Shown here: piece after piece, positions 1 through 5,597 of the stretch
Layout of the letters: each line of letters starts with the position of its first letter
Numbering within the stretch: position 1 is the stretch's first letter
Position numbers and translations under genes: made by a program
Assembly: GCA_022448765.1 (NCBI GenBank)
Contig: JAKUTI010000187.1
Span: 1-5,597 of the forward strand
Length of the DNA stretch: 5,597 bases
Direction: 5' to 3'
Source: Pseudomonadales bacterium
GTDB lineage: Bacteria; Pseudomonadota; Gammaproteobacteria; Pseudomonadales; Azotimanducaceae
Notes under the pieces: model-generated
The model's input: the letters and a program-made list of their open reading frames with translations, nothing else
What the model was told of the DNA's origin: nothing
The model's database searches: none

Positions 1-731
1 TCAAATCCAGCAATCAAAACCACCAGAGTGGCACCCATCGCCACGAATATCGGGCCGACACGGGCAAGGGCGCTTTCGTCGCGCTTCTTTTTTCGGCGTC
101 GTAAGGATCGTTTGACAAGGGGCGGAAATAACCAAAGAAATACCAGTGATGCCAACCCGATTACGAGTGTTAAAGCGTGGGTTTCGGTAATCCGTTGTGC
201 CATCGATAGAACGTCGGCTAGTGGTCCCGGTGAGGGAGACGCAGGTATTCCGGTAAGTGCCGGCATTTGGCTAATAACGATGAGAATGACGGCTCCATTG
301 ATAAATCCGCCGATTACCGGGCGGCTCAAAATGTTGACGAGTCCACCGAGTTGAAAGATGCGCAAAAGCCAGAGTAGGAGGCCTGCTTGCACACACAGGA
401 CGGCGGCTATTCCGACGGTGTCATGGCCGTATTGGGCGGCGTGATTCCTGATCGTTTCTGCCACCATAAGAGCGGCAACTGCCACGGGTCCGACCACGAG
501 TTGTCGCGACGACCCCAGCAATGCGTACAAAACCATGGGCAGGAGGCAGGCGTATAGGCCGGTCTCAGGTGGAAGCCCGGCCAAGAATGCGTACGCAATA
601 GCCTGAGGCACGGTAACAATTCCGACCACGAGTCCGGCGACGAGGTCATGGCTCAAGTCGTCTCGACGATAACTCCCAAGTACGCCGAAGATGGGCAGGT
701 AACGAGTCCACCCGATCGGTTGCTCTGACAT
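1..731 (-). CDS. SulP/SLC26-family anion permease, N-terminal part (runs off left edge)
   Basis: Inner-membrane anion transporter of the SulP (sulfate permease/SLC26) family. The minus frame is open from an ATG at 729-731 to the left edge, giving 243 residues of a protein that is usually about 550-600. The family core is clear: VPQAIAYAFLAGLPPETGLY at residues 41-60, then GSSRQLVVGPVAVAAL (73-88), where the half-helix that lines the anion site lies in known structures, and SRPVIGGFINGA (136-147). Hydrophobic stretches lie near 30-50, 59-73, 78-92, 106-125, 139-155, 186-204 and 226-243. A very basic stretch (207-217, KRSLRRRKKKR) is probably a cytoplasmic loop. The ribosome-binding site is weak (GAG about 10 bases before ATG). 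The second transmembrane half and any C-terminal STAS domain are outside the window. Substrate cannot be assigned: family members carry sulfate, bicarbonate or dicarboxylates. It is divergent from the dehydrogenase gene. The family call is firm; function is not. Confidence 0.95.
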   Translation of the reverse strand, partial: MSEQPIGWTRYLPIFGVLGSYRRDDLSHDLVAGLVVGIVTVPQAIAYAFLAGLPPETGLYACLLPMVLYALLGSSRQLVVGPVAVAALMVAETIRNHAAQYGHDTVGIAAVLCVQAGLLLWLLRIFQLGGLVNILSRPVIGGFINGAVILIVISQMPALTGIPASPSPGPLADVLSMAQRITETHALTLVIGLASLVFLWLFPPLVKRSLRRRKKKRDESALARVGPIFVAMGATLVVLIAGF

Positions 732-796
732 CGGTTCTTGCTCGATGGCGGGTCGGCATTGTAGCCTCGACGGCCGTTAGTTTGGGAGCGATAGCT
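732..796. promoter_or_regulatory. Divergent intergenic region with a candidate -10 box for the permease gene
   Basis: These 65 bases separate the divergent permease and dehydrogenase starts, so they probably carry at least one promoter. On the minus strand TACAAT (758-763) matches five of six bases of the sigma-70 -10 consensus and would place transcription start about 20 bases before the permease ATG; no good -35 hexamer stands at 16-18 bases upstream. On the plus strand I see no convincing -35/-10 pair, so the dehydrogenase promoter may be weak, activator-dependent, or inside the start of the permease gene. No clear operator palindrome was found. Confidence 0.35.
784..788 (+). promoter_or_regulatory. 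Ribosome-binding site of the dehydrogenase gene
   Basis: GGGAG lies 8 bases before the ATG at 797. It overlaps the in-frame TTG at 782, so it favours ATG 797 over that upstream start. Confidence 0.7.
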
Positions 797-1906
797 ATGG
801 ACGTACGCGCGGCGGTGGCCAATGAAGCGGGGGGACCGTTGTCGGTCGAGACGGTGCAACTTGAAGGGCCGGGCCCCGGTGAAGTGCTTGTTGAAATTAT
901 GGCGACGGGTATTTGTCACACCGACGCCTACACGTTGTCGGGAGCTGATCCCGAAGGTTTGTTCCCCTCGATTATGGGACACGAGGGTGCTGGCGTGGTG
1001 GTTGATACCGGATCGGGCGTAACAAGCGTGGTTAAGGGCGACCATGTGATCCCGCTTTATACCCCGGAGTGCAGGGAGTGTGAGTTCTGTCGATCGGGAA
1101 AAACTAATCTCTGCGGAGCTATTCGTGAGACGCAGGGTCAGGGACTGATGCCTGATGGAACCTCACGTTTTTCGCGCGAGGGAGAAAAGCTGTTTCACTA
1201 CATGGGGACTTCCACTTTTTCGAACTTCACGGTGTTACCCGAAATCGCAGTTGCCCGAATTCGAAAAGATGCGCCGTTCGACAAGGTTTGTTACATCGGG
1301 TGTGGTGTGACTACGGGTCTCGGCGCCGTGATGAATACAGCCAAAGTCGAACCCGGCTCGAACGTTGCCGTGTTCGGGCTTGGAGGAATAGGCCTGAACG
1401 TCATTCAGGGAGCGCGCATTGTGGGTGCTGATCGGATTATCGGGGTCGATATCAATGCCGACAAACGTCCTCTTGCCGAAAAATTCGGAATGACCGACTT
1501 TATTAATCCAACGGACGTGGATGACGTGGTCGATGCGATCGTCGACCTTACCAAAGGCGGTGTAGATTATTCGTTTGAGTGCATCGGTAACGTCGACATC
1601 ATGCGTCAGGCCCTCGAGTGCTGCCACAAGGGCTGGGGCGAGAGCATCATCATTGGTGTTGCGGCTTCAGGGAAGGAGATATCAACGCGACCTTTCCAAT
1701 TGGTGACGGGGCGCGTATGGCGTGGTACGGCGTTTGGTGGTGCGCGCGGTAGGACCGATGTTCCCGGCATTGTTGACTGGTACATGGACGGCAAAATCAA
1801 CATTGACGATTTGATTACTCACACCATGCCTTTGGACGACATCAATCAAGCGTTTGAATTAATGCATGAAGGCAAATCAATTCGATCCGTGGTCACTTTC
1901 CCTTAA
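797..1906 (+). CDS. frmA: S-(hydroxymethyl)glutathione dehydrogenase / class III alcohol dehydrogenase
   Basis: Cytoplasmic zinc- and NAD-dependent enzyme that oxidises S-hydroxymethylglutathione, formed from formaldehyde and glutathione, to S-formylglutathione; the class also reduces S-nitrosoglutathione. From ATG 797 it is 369 residues, the usual family length. An in-frame TTG at 782 would add five residues but covers the GGGAG ribosome-binding site. Catalytic zinc ligands are C40, H62/E63 and C169; structural zinc cysteines are C92, C95, C98 and C106. The Rossmann motif is GLGGIG (194-199), and D218 fits NAD over NADP. Class III markers are present: D51 and E53 in GADPEG, and R110 in the IRETQGQGLMPDGTSRF segment, the arginine that in the human enzyme contacts the substrate carboxylate. 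It heads a likely two-gene operon, with the hydrolase start 32 bases past its stop. No S-formylglutathione hydrolase is next to it. No lesion is seen. Confidence 0.95.
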   Translation: MDVRAAVANEAGGPLSVETVQLEGPGPGEVLVEIMATGICHTDAYTLSGADPEGLFPSIMGHEGAGVVVDTGSGVTSVVKGDHVIPLYTPECRECEFCRSGKTNLCGAIRETQGQGLMPDGTSRFSREGEKLFHYMGTSTFSNFTVLPEIAVARIRKDAPFDKVCYIGCGVTTGLGAVMNTAKVEPGSNVAVFGLGGIGLNVIQGARIVGADRIIGVDINADKRPLAEKFGMTDFINPTDVDDVVDAIVDLTKGGVDYSFECIGNVDIMRQALECCHKGWGESIIIGVAASGKEISTRPFQLVTGRVWRGTAFGGARGRTDVPGIVDWYMDGKINIDDLITHTMPLDDINQAFELMHEGKSIRSVVTFP

Positions 1907-1927
1907 TCGATTTTCGAGCTAACTATT

Positions 1928-1932
1928 AGGAG
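1928..1932 (+). promoter_or_regulatory. Ribosome-binding site of the amidohydrolase gene
   Basis: AGGAG lies 6 bases before the GTG at 1939. This strong, well-spaced site supports a GTG start; there is no in-frame ATG nearby that would be better placed. Confidence 0.8.
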
Positions 1933-1938
1933 CAATTT

Positions 1939-2940
1939 GTGGAACAAAAAGAGTGGTTAGATCAGGTTATTGAGGAAACGCTCGAGCCCGATCTACCGAT
2001 TTGCGATCCCCATCACCATCTTTGGGACTATCCCGAAAATCGATACCTACTTGATGATCTACTCGAAGATACCAATAGCGGACACAACGTGGTTTCTACG
2101 GTGTTTATGGAATGTGGCGCGATGTACCGGGCCGCAGGACCAGAAGCTTATAGGCCGGTCGGCGAGACCGAGTTTGTTAACGGCGTCGCGGCCATGAGCG
2201 CTAGTGGGTTGTACGGTGAGACGAGGGCGTGTGCATCGATCGTCGGGTTTGCCGATCTCTCATTGGGTTCTGCCGTGGGCGACGTTTTGGACGCGCATAT
2301 GGACGCAAGCGGACGATTTCGGGGCATTCGACATGCGACGGGTTGGGATGCCAGTGAAGATGTTCGAAATTCTCACACGTCGCCGACCGAGAAGCTTCTC
2401 GGGGACAAATCGTTTCGCGAAGGATTTTCGGAATTGGCAAAGCGCAATCTGACCTTTGACGCCTGGTTGTATCACTCGCAGATTGAAGAGCTTACTGCGC
2501 TTGCTCGTGCGTTCCCTGAACAGCCCATCGTGTTTGATCATTTTGGCGGACCACTGGGCATCGGTCCCTATCAGGGTAAACGTGACGAAATCTTTTCAGC
2601 ATGGAAAGAAGCAGTGACTGAGCTCGCACGGTGCGAAAACGTTGTTGCCAAGTTGGGTGGATTGGTTATGCCCATCAACGGATTTGGCTTCCATAAGGCA
2701 GCGAAACCGGCCTCGTCGGAAGCGTTGGAATCAACCACCCGAGACTACTATTTCCATATGATCGAAGTGTTCGGAGCGGATCGGTGCATGTTCGAAAGTA
2801 ATTTTCCCGTCGACAAGGCAAGCTGCTCGTACAACGTACTGTGGAATTCGTTTAAACGTCTGGCCGCGGGTTTTTCGGCACAGGAAAAATCCGATCTATT
2901 CCACGACTCCGCCGCAAGGACCTATAGCGTTACTGTGTAA
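1939..2940 (+). CDS. Amidohydrolase_2 / COG3618 TIM-barrel hydrolase (lactonase-like)
   Basis: Predicted cytoplasmic hydrolase of the amidohydrolase superfamily, in the group that includes 2-pyrone-4,6-dicarboxylate lactonase and sugar-lactone lactonases. It is 333 residues from a GTG start with AGGAG six bases upstream, and has no signal peptide. Strand one carries DPHHHLWD (residues 23-30), the HxH motif. Other likely active-site segments are RGIRHATGW (128-136), a histidine at 179, FDHFGGP (199-205, H201) and FESNFPVDK (285-293). Many relatives have GSDWP at the last position; here the metal-binding-type aspartate is replaced by N288, and D292 lies four residues on. Some members of this group, such as LigI, need no metal, so metal dependence is uncertain. 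It follows the dehydrogenase by 32 bases, so co-transcription is likely. The substrate is unknown: a lactone or other ester-like ring is the best guess from the family. Fold call firm, reaction not. Confidence 0.88.
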   Translation: MEQKEWLDQVIEETLEPDLPICDPHHHLWDYPENRYLLDDLLEDTNSGHNVVSTVFMECGAMYRAAGPEAYRPVGETEFVNGVAAMSASGLYGETRACASIVGFADLSLGSAVGDVLDAHMDASGRFRGIRHATGWDASEDVRNSHTSPTEKLLGDKSFREGFSELAKRNLTFDAWLYHSQIEELTALARAFPEQPIVFDHFGGPLGIGPYQGKRDEIFSAWKEAVTELARCENVVAKLGGLVMPINGFGFHKAAKPASSEALESTTRDYYFHMIEVFGADRCMFESNFPVDKASCSYNVLWNSFKRLAAGFSAQEKSDLFHDSAARTYSVTV

Positions 2941-2973
2941 CCAGATCGTAAACACTCGCAGAAGGCCGAGATG
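2941..2973. other. Short convergent (tail-to-tail) junction
   Basis: Only 33 bases separate the stop codons of the plus-strand hydrolase and the minus-strand lactonase. I see no GC-rich hairpin followed by a T run in either direction, so no intrinsic terminator can be called. Transcripts may end by Rho or run into the facing gene as antisense RNA. Confidence 0.5.
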
Positions 2974-3981
2974 TCAGACAAATAGAAGGCACGTCGGTGT
3001 TGGTACACTCGCTGTCTGGACAAGCGCTGTGGGTCGACCGTCAACGACCGGATAAACCGCGACGTTGTCTGATTGTTGGTTCGCAACGAGCAGCCACTTT
3101 TCGGTTGGATCTAAGCAAAAAAAACGTGGATGTTCTCCCATGGTGGAGACCCAAGAGGGTTCGCCAGGTATGCCTCTGTCGTCTATGGCCATCGTGACTA
3201 TCGAATTATGGCCTCGATTTGAGGCGTAGACGAAGCGGCCGTCTTCGCTCAATTGAATTTCTGCCGTCGTGCTCGATCCACGGTAGTTGTCTGGAAGCGT
3301 GCTGATTATGGCTTGTTCATGATGATTGTCGTGTCGGTCTATTACCGCAACGGTGTTGCTGAGTTCGTTAATTAAATAGAAGAGCGGGAATTTGGGGTGA
3401 GAGACGATGTGTCGGGGTCCTGAGCCGGGTTGAAGGGACGTGGTCGCTGGATCGAGGCTTAACTCCCCGAGAGGGCTCAACCGGTAGTGATATACGCGGT
3501 CTACGCCAAGATCGGGAACCAATAATTCGGAATCAGACACCGCGTGTACTTCATGAGCATGCGCGCACTCTTGACGCTCATTGTTGGGTCCGCTTCCCTC
3601 GTGGTGAACGTGGCCGTTGTTATGACCGATGGCGCCGTTGGATTCGCGCTGAAAGACCGCCACGCTCCCGCTTCCATAGTTTGCGACCGCGATCCACTGA
3701 CGTCTGGCAGTGATGTGACAGGGCAGAGAGCCCAACGAAGATCGGCGATTAATGAATTGTAGATTGTCCGCGCGAAGTTCGAAGCCGGAAATGCCGCCTT
3801 CCATTGCCTCGTTGACCGCATACACGTGATTGTCGATACGACAAAGGAAAGCGGGGTTGTCCGATTTGACCGCAAGTTCCAAGCACTCAAATTGACCTTT
3901 CTCGTCGTCGAATGTGGCCCAATAAATGCCCTTTGCAATGTCGTAGGTATACGTCCCAACGAGAATACGGTGAACGGTCAT
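2974..3981 (-). CDS. Lactonase family protein, seven-bladed beta-propeller (6-phosphogluconolactonase-like)
   Basis: Predicted cytoplasmic lactonase of the YbhE/Pgl beta-propeller family (PF10282); known members hydrolyse 6-phosphogluconolactone or related lactones. From ATG 3981 it has 335 residues, close to the E. coli protein. Blade repeats recur through the chain: ILVGTYT (6-12), WIAVANYGSGSVAVF (96-110), LLVPDLGVDRVYHY (153-166), FYLINELSNTVAVI (201-214), FVYASNRGHNSIV (250-262) and LLVANQQSDNVAVY (297-310). Family-typical GSGPNNERQ (129-137) and HAHEVH (141-146) mark the conserved face. There is no signal peptide. The frame extends 18 residues to a TTG at 4035, but homology begins at ATG 3981; neither start has a good ribosome-binding site, so translation may couple to the receptor gene 75 bases upstream. 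A run of eight T in the coding strand (3117-3124) sits at residues 286-289. The substrate here is unproven, as many members near receptors or sugar genes are uncharacterised. Confidence 0.9.
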   Translation of the reverse strand: MTVHRILVGTYTYDIAKGIYWATFDDEKGQFECLELAVKSDNPAFLCRIDNHVYAVNEAMEGGISGFELRADNLQFINRRSSLGSLPCHITARRQWIAVANYGSGSVAVFQRESNGAIGHNNGHVHHEGSGPNNERQECAHAHEVHAVSDSELLVPDLGVDRVYHYRLSPLGELSLDPATTSLQPGSGPRHIVSHPKFPLFYLINELSNTVAVIDRHDNHHEQAIISTLPDNYRGSSTTAEIQLSEDGRFVYASNRGHNSIVTMAIDDRGIPGEPSWVSTMGEHPRFFCLDPTEKWLLVANQQSDNVAVYPVVDGRPTALVQTASVPTPTCLLFV

Positions 3982-4056
3982 GTGCGAGCGATTAGGCCAA
4001 ATGGCGTGTACATGTAGGGATGAAGGCCATACCAAGGGCTACCCACATTGATTTAA
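3982..4056 (-). other. Gap between receptor and lactonase genes
   Basis: These 75 bases lie between the receptor stop and the preferred lactonase ATG, on the same strand. I see no terminator hairpin with a T run, no convincing promoter pair and no purine-rich ribosome-binding site. The absence of a terminator fits one transcript for both genes. The lactonase frame is open through the nearer 54 bases back to a TTG at 4035. Confidence 0.45.
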
Positions 4057-5597
4057 TCAGTCGAACTCTAATTCCGCGCCTAGATAAAACTGTCGCGGCA
4101 GACCGGGAAAATATCGATAACTTCCAAAGGCGTAATCTGCACGATCCGCGTATTCCTTGTCGAGTAAATTGATCATTCGCGCGAACAAACGGACTTTGCT
4201 GGAAACGTCCCAGTTGCCGCGCCAGTTGAGCAAGGTGTGGCCGGAATATTTGGCTGTGTTGGCGGCATTGATGAAGTGCGATCCAATGTGACTGAGTTCA
4301 AATTCGAAGGTGGCCCGGTTCGCGAACCGAGCCCGCCAGCGGGCACTTGCGATCCACCTGGGGGCCGTATCGACGTCGTTACCAGAGACGATCTTCTCGC
4401 CGCGCGAGGCATCCCGCGTGAAATCGTATTGGTGCCGGGCAAACGTCGCGACGAGCGCGAGCGTATGGATATCGTTGGGGTGAAACGTAAAGTCTGCTTC
4501 GATCCCGCTCGATCGCGTTTTTCCGTCGCTAACGTTGTAACCGTCGGCATCGCGGAAGATTAAGTTATTAGTGCGGTCGAAATAGCTACTGACATCCACG
4601 TCGAGTCGACCGCTTGTCGCGTTGATCCCGACTTCGAAAGATCGGAGTGACTCGCTTGTCAGACTGGCAACACTTTGGCCGCTCTGCAGACGATAAAGTT
4701 CGGTCGCTTGCGGTGGTCTGAAACCGATTCCGGAGAGGGCGTAGAGCTTTAGCTCGGGGTTGACCTCCCAACGGATGCCAATGCGGCCGGCGACGTCAGT
4801 AAAATCGTCCTTGCGATCAGCCGGACGGGTGTATAAGCATCCCCCAAACCCGCACGCGCTCCCGTCGTCTCGACTGTTACCGTCGAGATGACGGTTATCG
4901 TAATCGTAGTTAAGACGCTCTAGTCGCACGCTGTGGATGAGTTCGACGTTTTCAGAAATATCCCAACCGAGGTCATAGAACGCCGCCATCAAAAAACTCG
5001 ATATCTCGTAGTCGTAGTGGGTTCCCTCGGGTCGGGTGCCGACCAAATAAGCGGAACCCGTCGTTGGTTGGTTCTGTCGTTCTGACAGCGCCCCCCGCAT
5101 TGTCTCGACCTGGGCCCCTGCTAGCCAACGCACGCTGGTGGTCGAGCCCTTCACCCGACCGATCGCACCGAGGCTGGTTTGATCATTTTTCTCTAACGGC
5201 TTTCCGGGAAGGAAATGTTGCCGAAATTCCATGTCCGACCGACGCAGATAGGGCGCTACCGACCACTCTCGAGTAGGTTGTTCGAGATTCCAGTGGCTCG
5301 CTATTCTGATCGAGCTTGCGTCGCGATAAGCCTCGGGGTTTGGGTTGGTACGTCGAATGGTCGAGTCTTCGTAGGCGAGCTCGCCTTTTACGTAACCGCC
5401 CGTTTCTTGATTCAAACGGGTTGCAGAAAACGTATGAACGGCTTTCCATTGCCCTTGATTGGTCGCTAGGTTTGACGTGATTTTGTACTGGTCGTAACCG
5501 GTGTCGTCGCGATATCCATCGCTTCGACTTCCGTGCGCATTGAGCTGTAATAGATCGGACCCTGCGGCAAAACGACCTTGAAGGTAGTCGTAGGGGC
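4057..5597 (-). CDS. TonB-dependent outer-membrane receptor, beta-barrel part (5' end off right edge)
   Basis: Outer-membrane active transporter driven by TonB, ExbB and ExbD. The frame is open from the right edge to the TGA at 4057-4059, giving 512 residues. The TTG at 5415 is not a real start, because receptor-like sequence continues upstream of it. The signal peptide, TonB box and plug lie outside; most of the barrel (PF00593) is here, as alternating strands with aromatic ends and acidic loops. Landmarks are GFRPPQATELYRLQSGQS (291-308), SSGIEADFTFHP (362-373), NLLDKEYADRADY (477-489) and YRYFPGLPRQFYLGAELEFD at the end. The final residue is D, one past the phenylalanine that more often ends such barrels. 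Two cysteines, C248 and C253, sit in an acidic, glycine-rich loop and may form a disulfide. The ligand cannot be read from this part: siderophores, haem, cobalamin and glycans are all possible. The lactonase gene follows 75 bases downstream, probably in the same operon. Confidence 0.93.
   Translation of the reverse strand, partial: PYDYLQGRFAAGSDLLQLNAHGSRSDGYRDDTGYDQYKITSNLATNQGQWKAVHTFSATRLNQETGGYVKGELAYEDSTIRRTNPNPEAYRDASSIRIASHWNLEQPTREWSVAPYLRRSDMEFRQHFLPGKPLEKNDQTSLGAIGRVKGSTTSVRWLAGAQVETMRGALSERQNQPTTGSAYLVGTRPEGTHYDYEISSFLMAAFYDLGWDISENVELIHSVRLERLNYDYDNRHLDGNSRDDGSACGFGGCLYTRPADRKDDFTDVAGRIGIRWEVNPELKLYALSGIGFRPPQATELYRLQSGQSVASLTSESLRSFEVGINATSGRLDVDVSSYFDRTNNLIFRDADGYNVSDGKTRSSGIEADFTFHPNDIHTLALVATFARHQYDFTRDASRGEKIVSGNDVDTAPRWIASARWRARFANRATFEFELSHIGSHFINAANTAKYSGHTLLNWRGNWDVSSKVRLFARMINLLDKEYADRADYAFGSYRYFPGLPRQFYLGAELEFD

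Noticed and set aside
28..649. Open frames on both strands inside the permease region (28-354 plus, 407-649 minus)
   Set aside because: Both are in the wrong frame relative to the clear SulP reading frame that is open from 731 to the window edge.
653..1045. Minus-strand open frame of 130 codons across the permease start and the dehydrogenase start
   Set aside because: It overlaps two strongly supported genes in other frames, and its translation is basic, low-hydrophobicity sequence with no family resemblance.
1235..1627. Minus-strand open frame of 130 codons antisense to the dehydrogenase
   Set aside because: A shadow of a highly conserved enzyme gene; no ribosome-binding site or recognisable protein features.
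2929..2941. Five-base inverted repeat GTTAC-TGT-GTAAC over the amidohydrolase stop codon as a terminator
   Set aside because: The stem is short and AT-rich, the loop has only three bases, and no T run follows in either direction.
2952..3012. Direct repeat ACACTCGC found twice around the convergent junction
   Set aside because: Eight bases, only two copies, one inside the lactonase coding region; expected by chance.
3501..3959. Minus-strand open frame of 152 codons overlapping the lactonase
   Set aside because: It is a shifted frame within the lactonase; only the lactonase frame shows propeller repeats.
4237..4563. Plus-strand open frame of 108 codons antisense to the receptor
   Set aside because: It lies wholly within the receptor barrel coding sequence, and its translation has no family features.
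5413..5415. TTG as the start of the receptor gene
   Set aside because: The frame continues open to the window edge with receptor-like sequence, and a barrel lacking signal peptide and plug would not be a sensible product.

Overview
The window reads as chromosomal DNA from a Gram-negative proteobacterium. A TonB-dependent outer-membrane receptor requires an outer membrane, and a glutathione-dependent class III alcohol dehydrogenase fits a glutathione-making proteobacterium. The mid-range base composition and protein style suggest an environmental, perhaps marine, gammaproteobacterium, but that lineage is an inference. Coding density is very high: five protein genes fill almost everything, gaps are at most about 75 bases, and I see no RNA genes, mobile elements, CRISPR arrays or long repeats.

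Layout from left to right. Positions 1-731 (minus) hold the N-terminal 243 residues of a SulP/SLC26-family anion permease that runs off the left edge. A 65-base divergent gap separates it from a plus-strand pair: a complete 369-residue S-(hydroxymethyl)glutathione dehydrogenase (797-1906) and, 32 bases later, a complete 333-residue amidohydrolase_2/COG3618 hydrolase with a GTG start (1939-2940). Only 33 bases further on, transcription converges with a minus-strand pair. That pair is a 335-residue seven-bladed propeller lactonase (2974-3981), preceded by the C-terminal 512 residues of a TonB-dependent receptor (4057 to the right edge, 5' end missing).

How they may work together. The plus-strand pair couples an NAD- and zinc-dependent dehydrogenase for glutathione adducts of formaldehyde with a lactonase-like hydrolase; no S-formylglutathione hydrolase is visible. 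The minus-strand pair looks like outer-membrane uptake followed by a cytoplasmic lactonase. Two structurally unrelated lactonase-type hydrolases therefore lie tail to tail, which could mean a small catabolic island for an unidentified cyclic ester or sugar acid, but the substrate cannot be read from the sequence. All five families are well known; the combination, not any single gene, is the main point of interest, and I found no convincing undescribed system.
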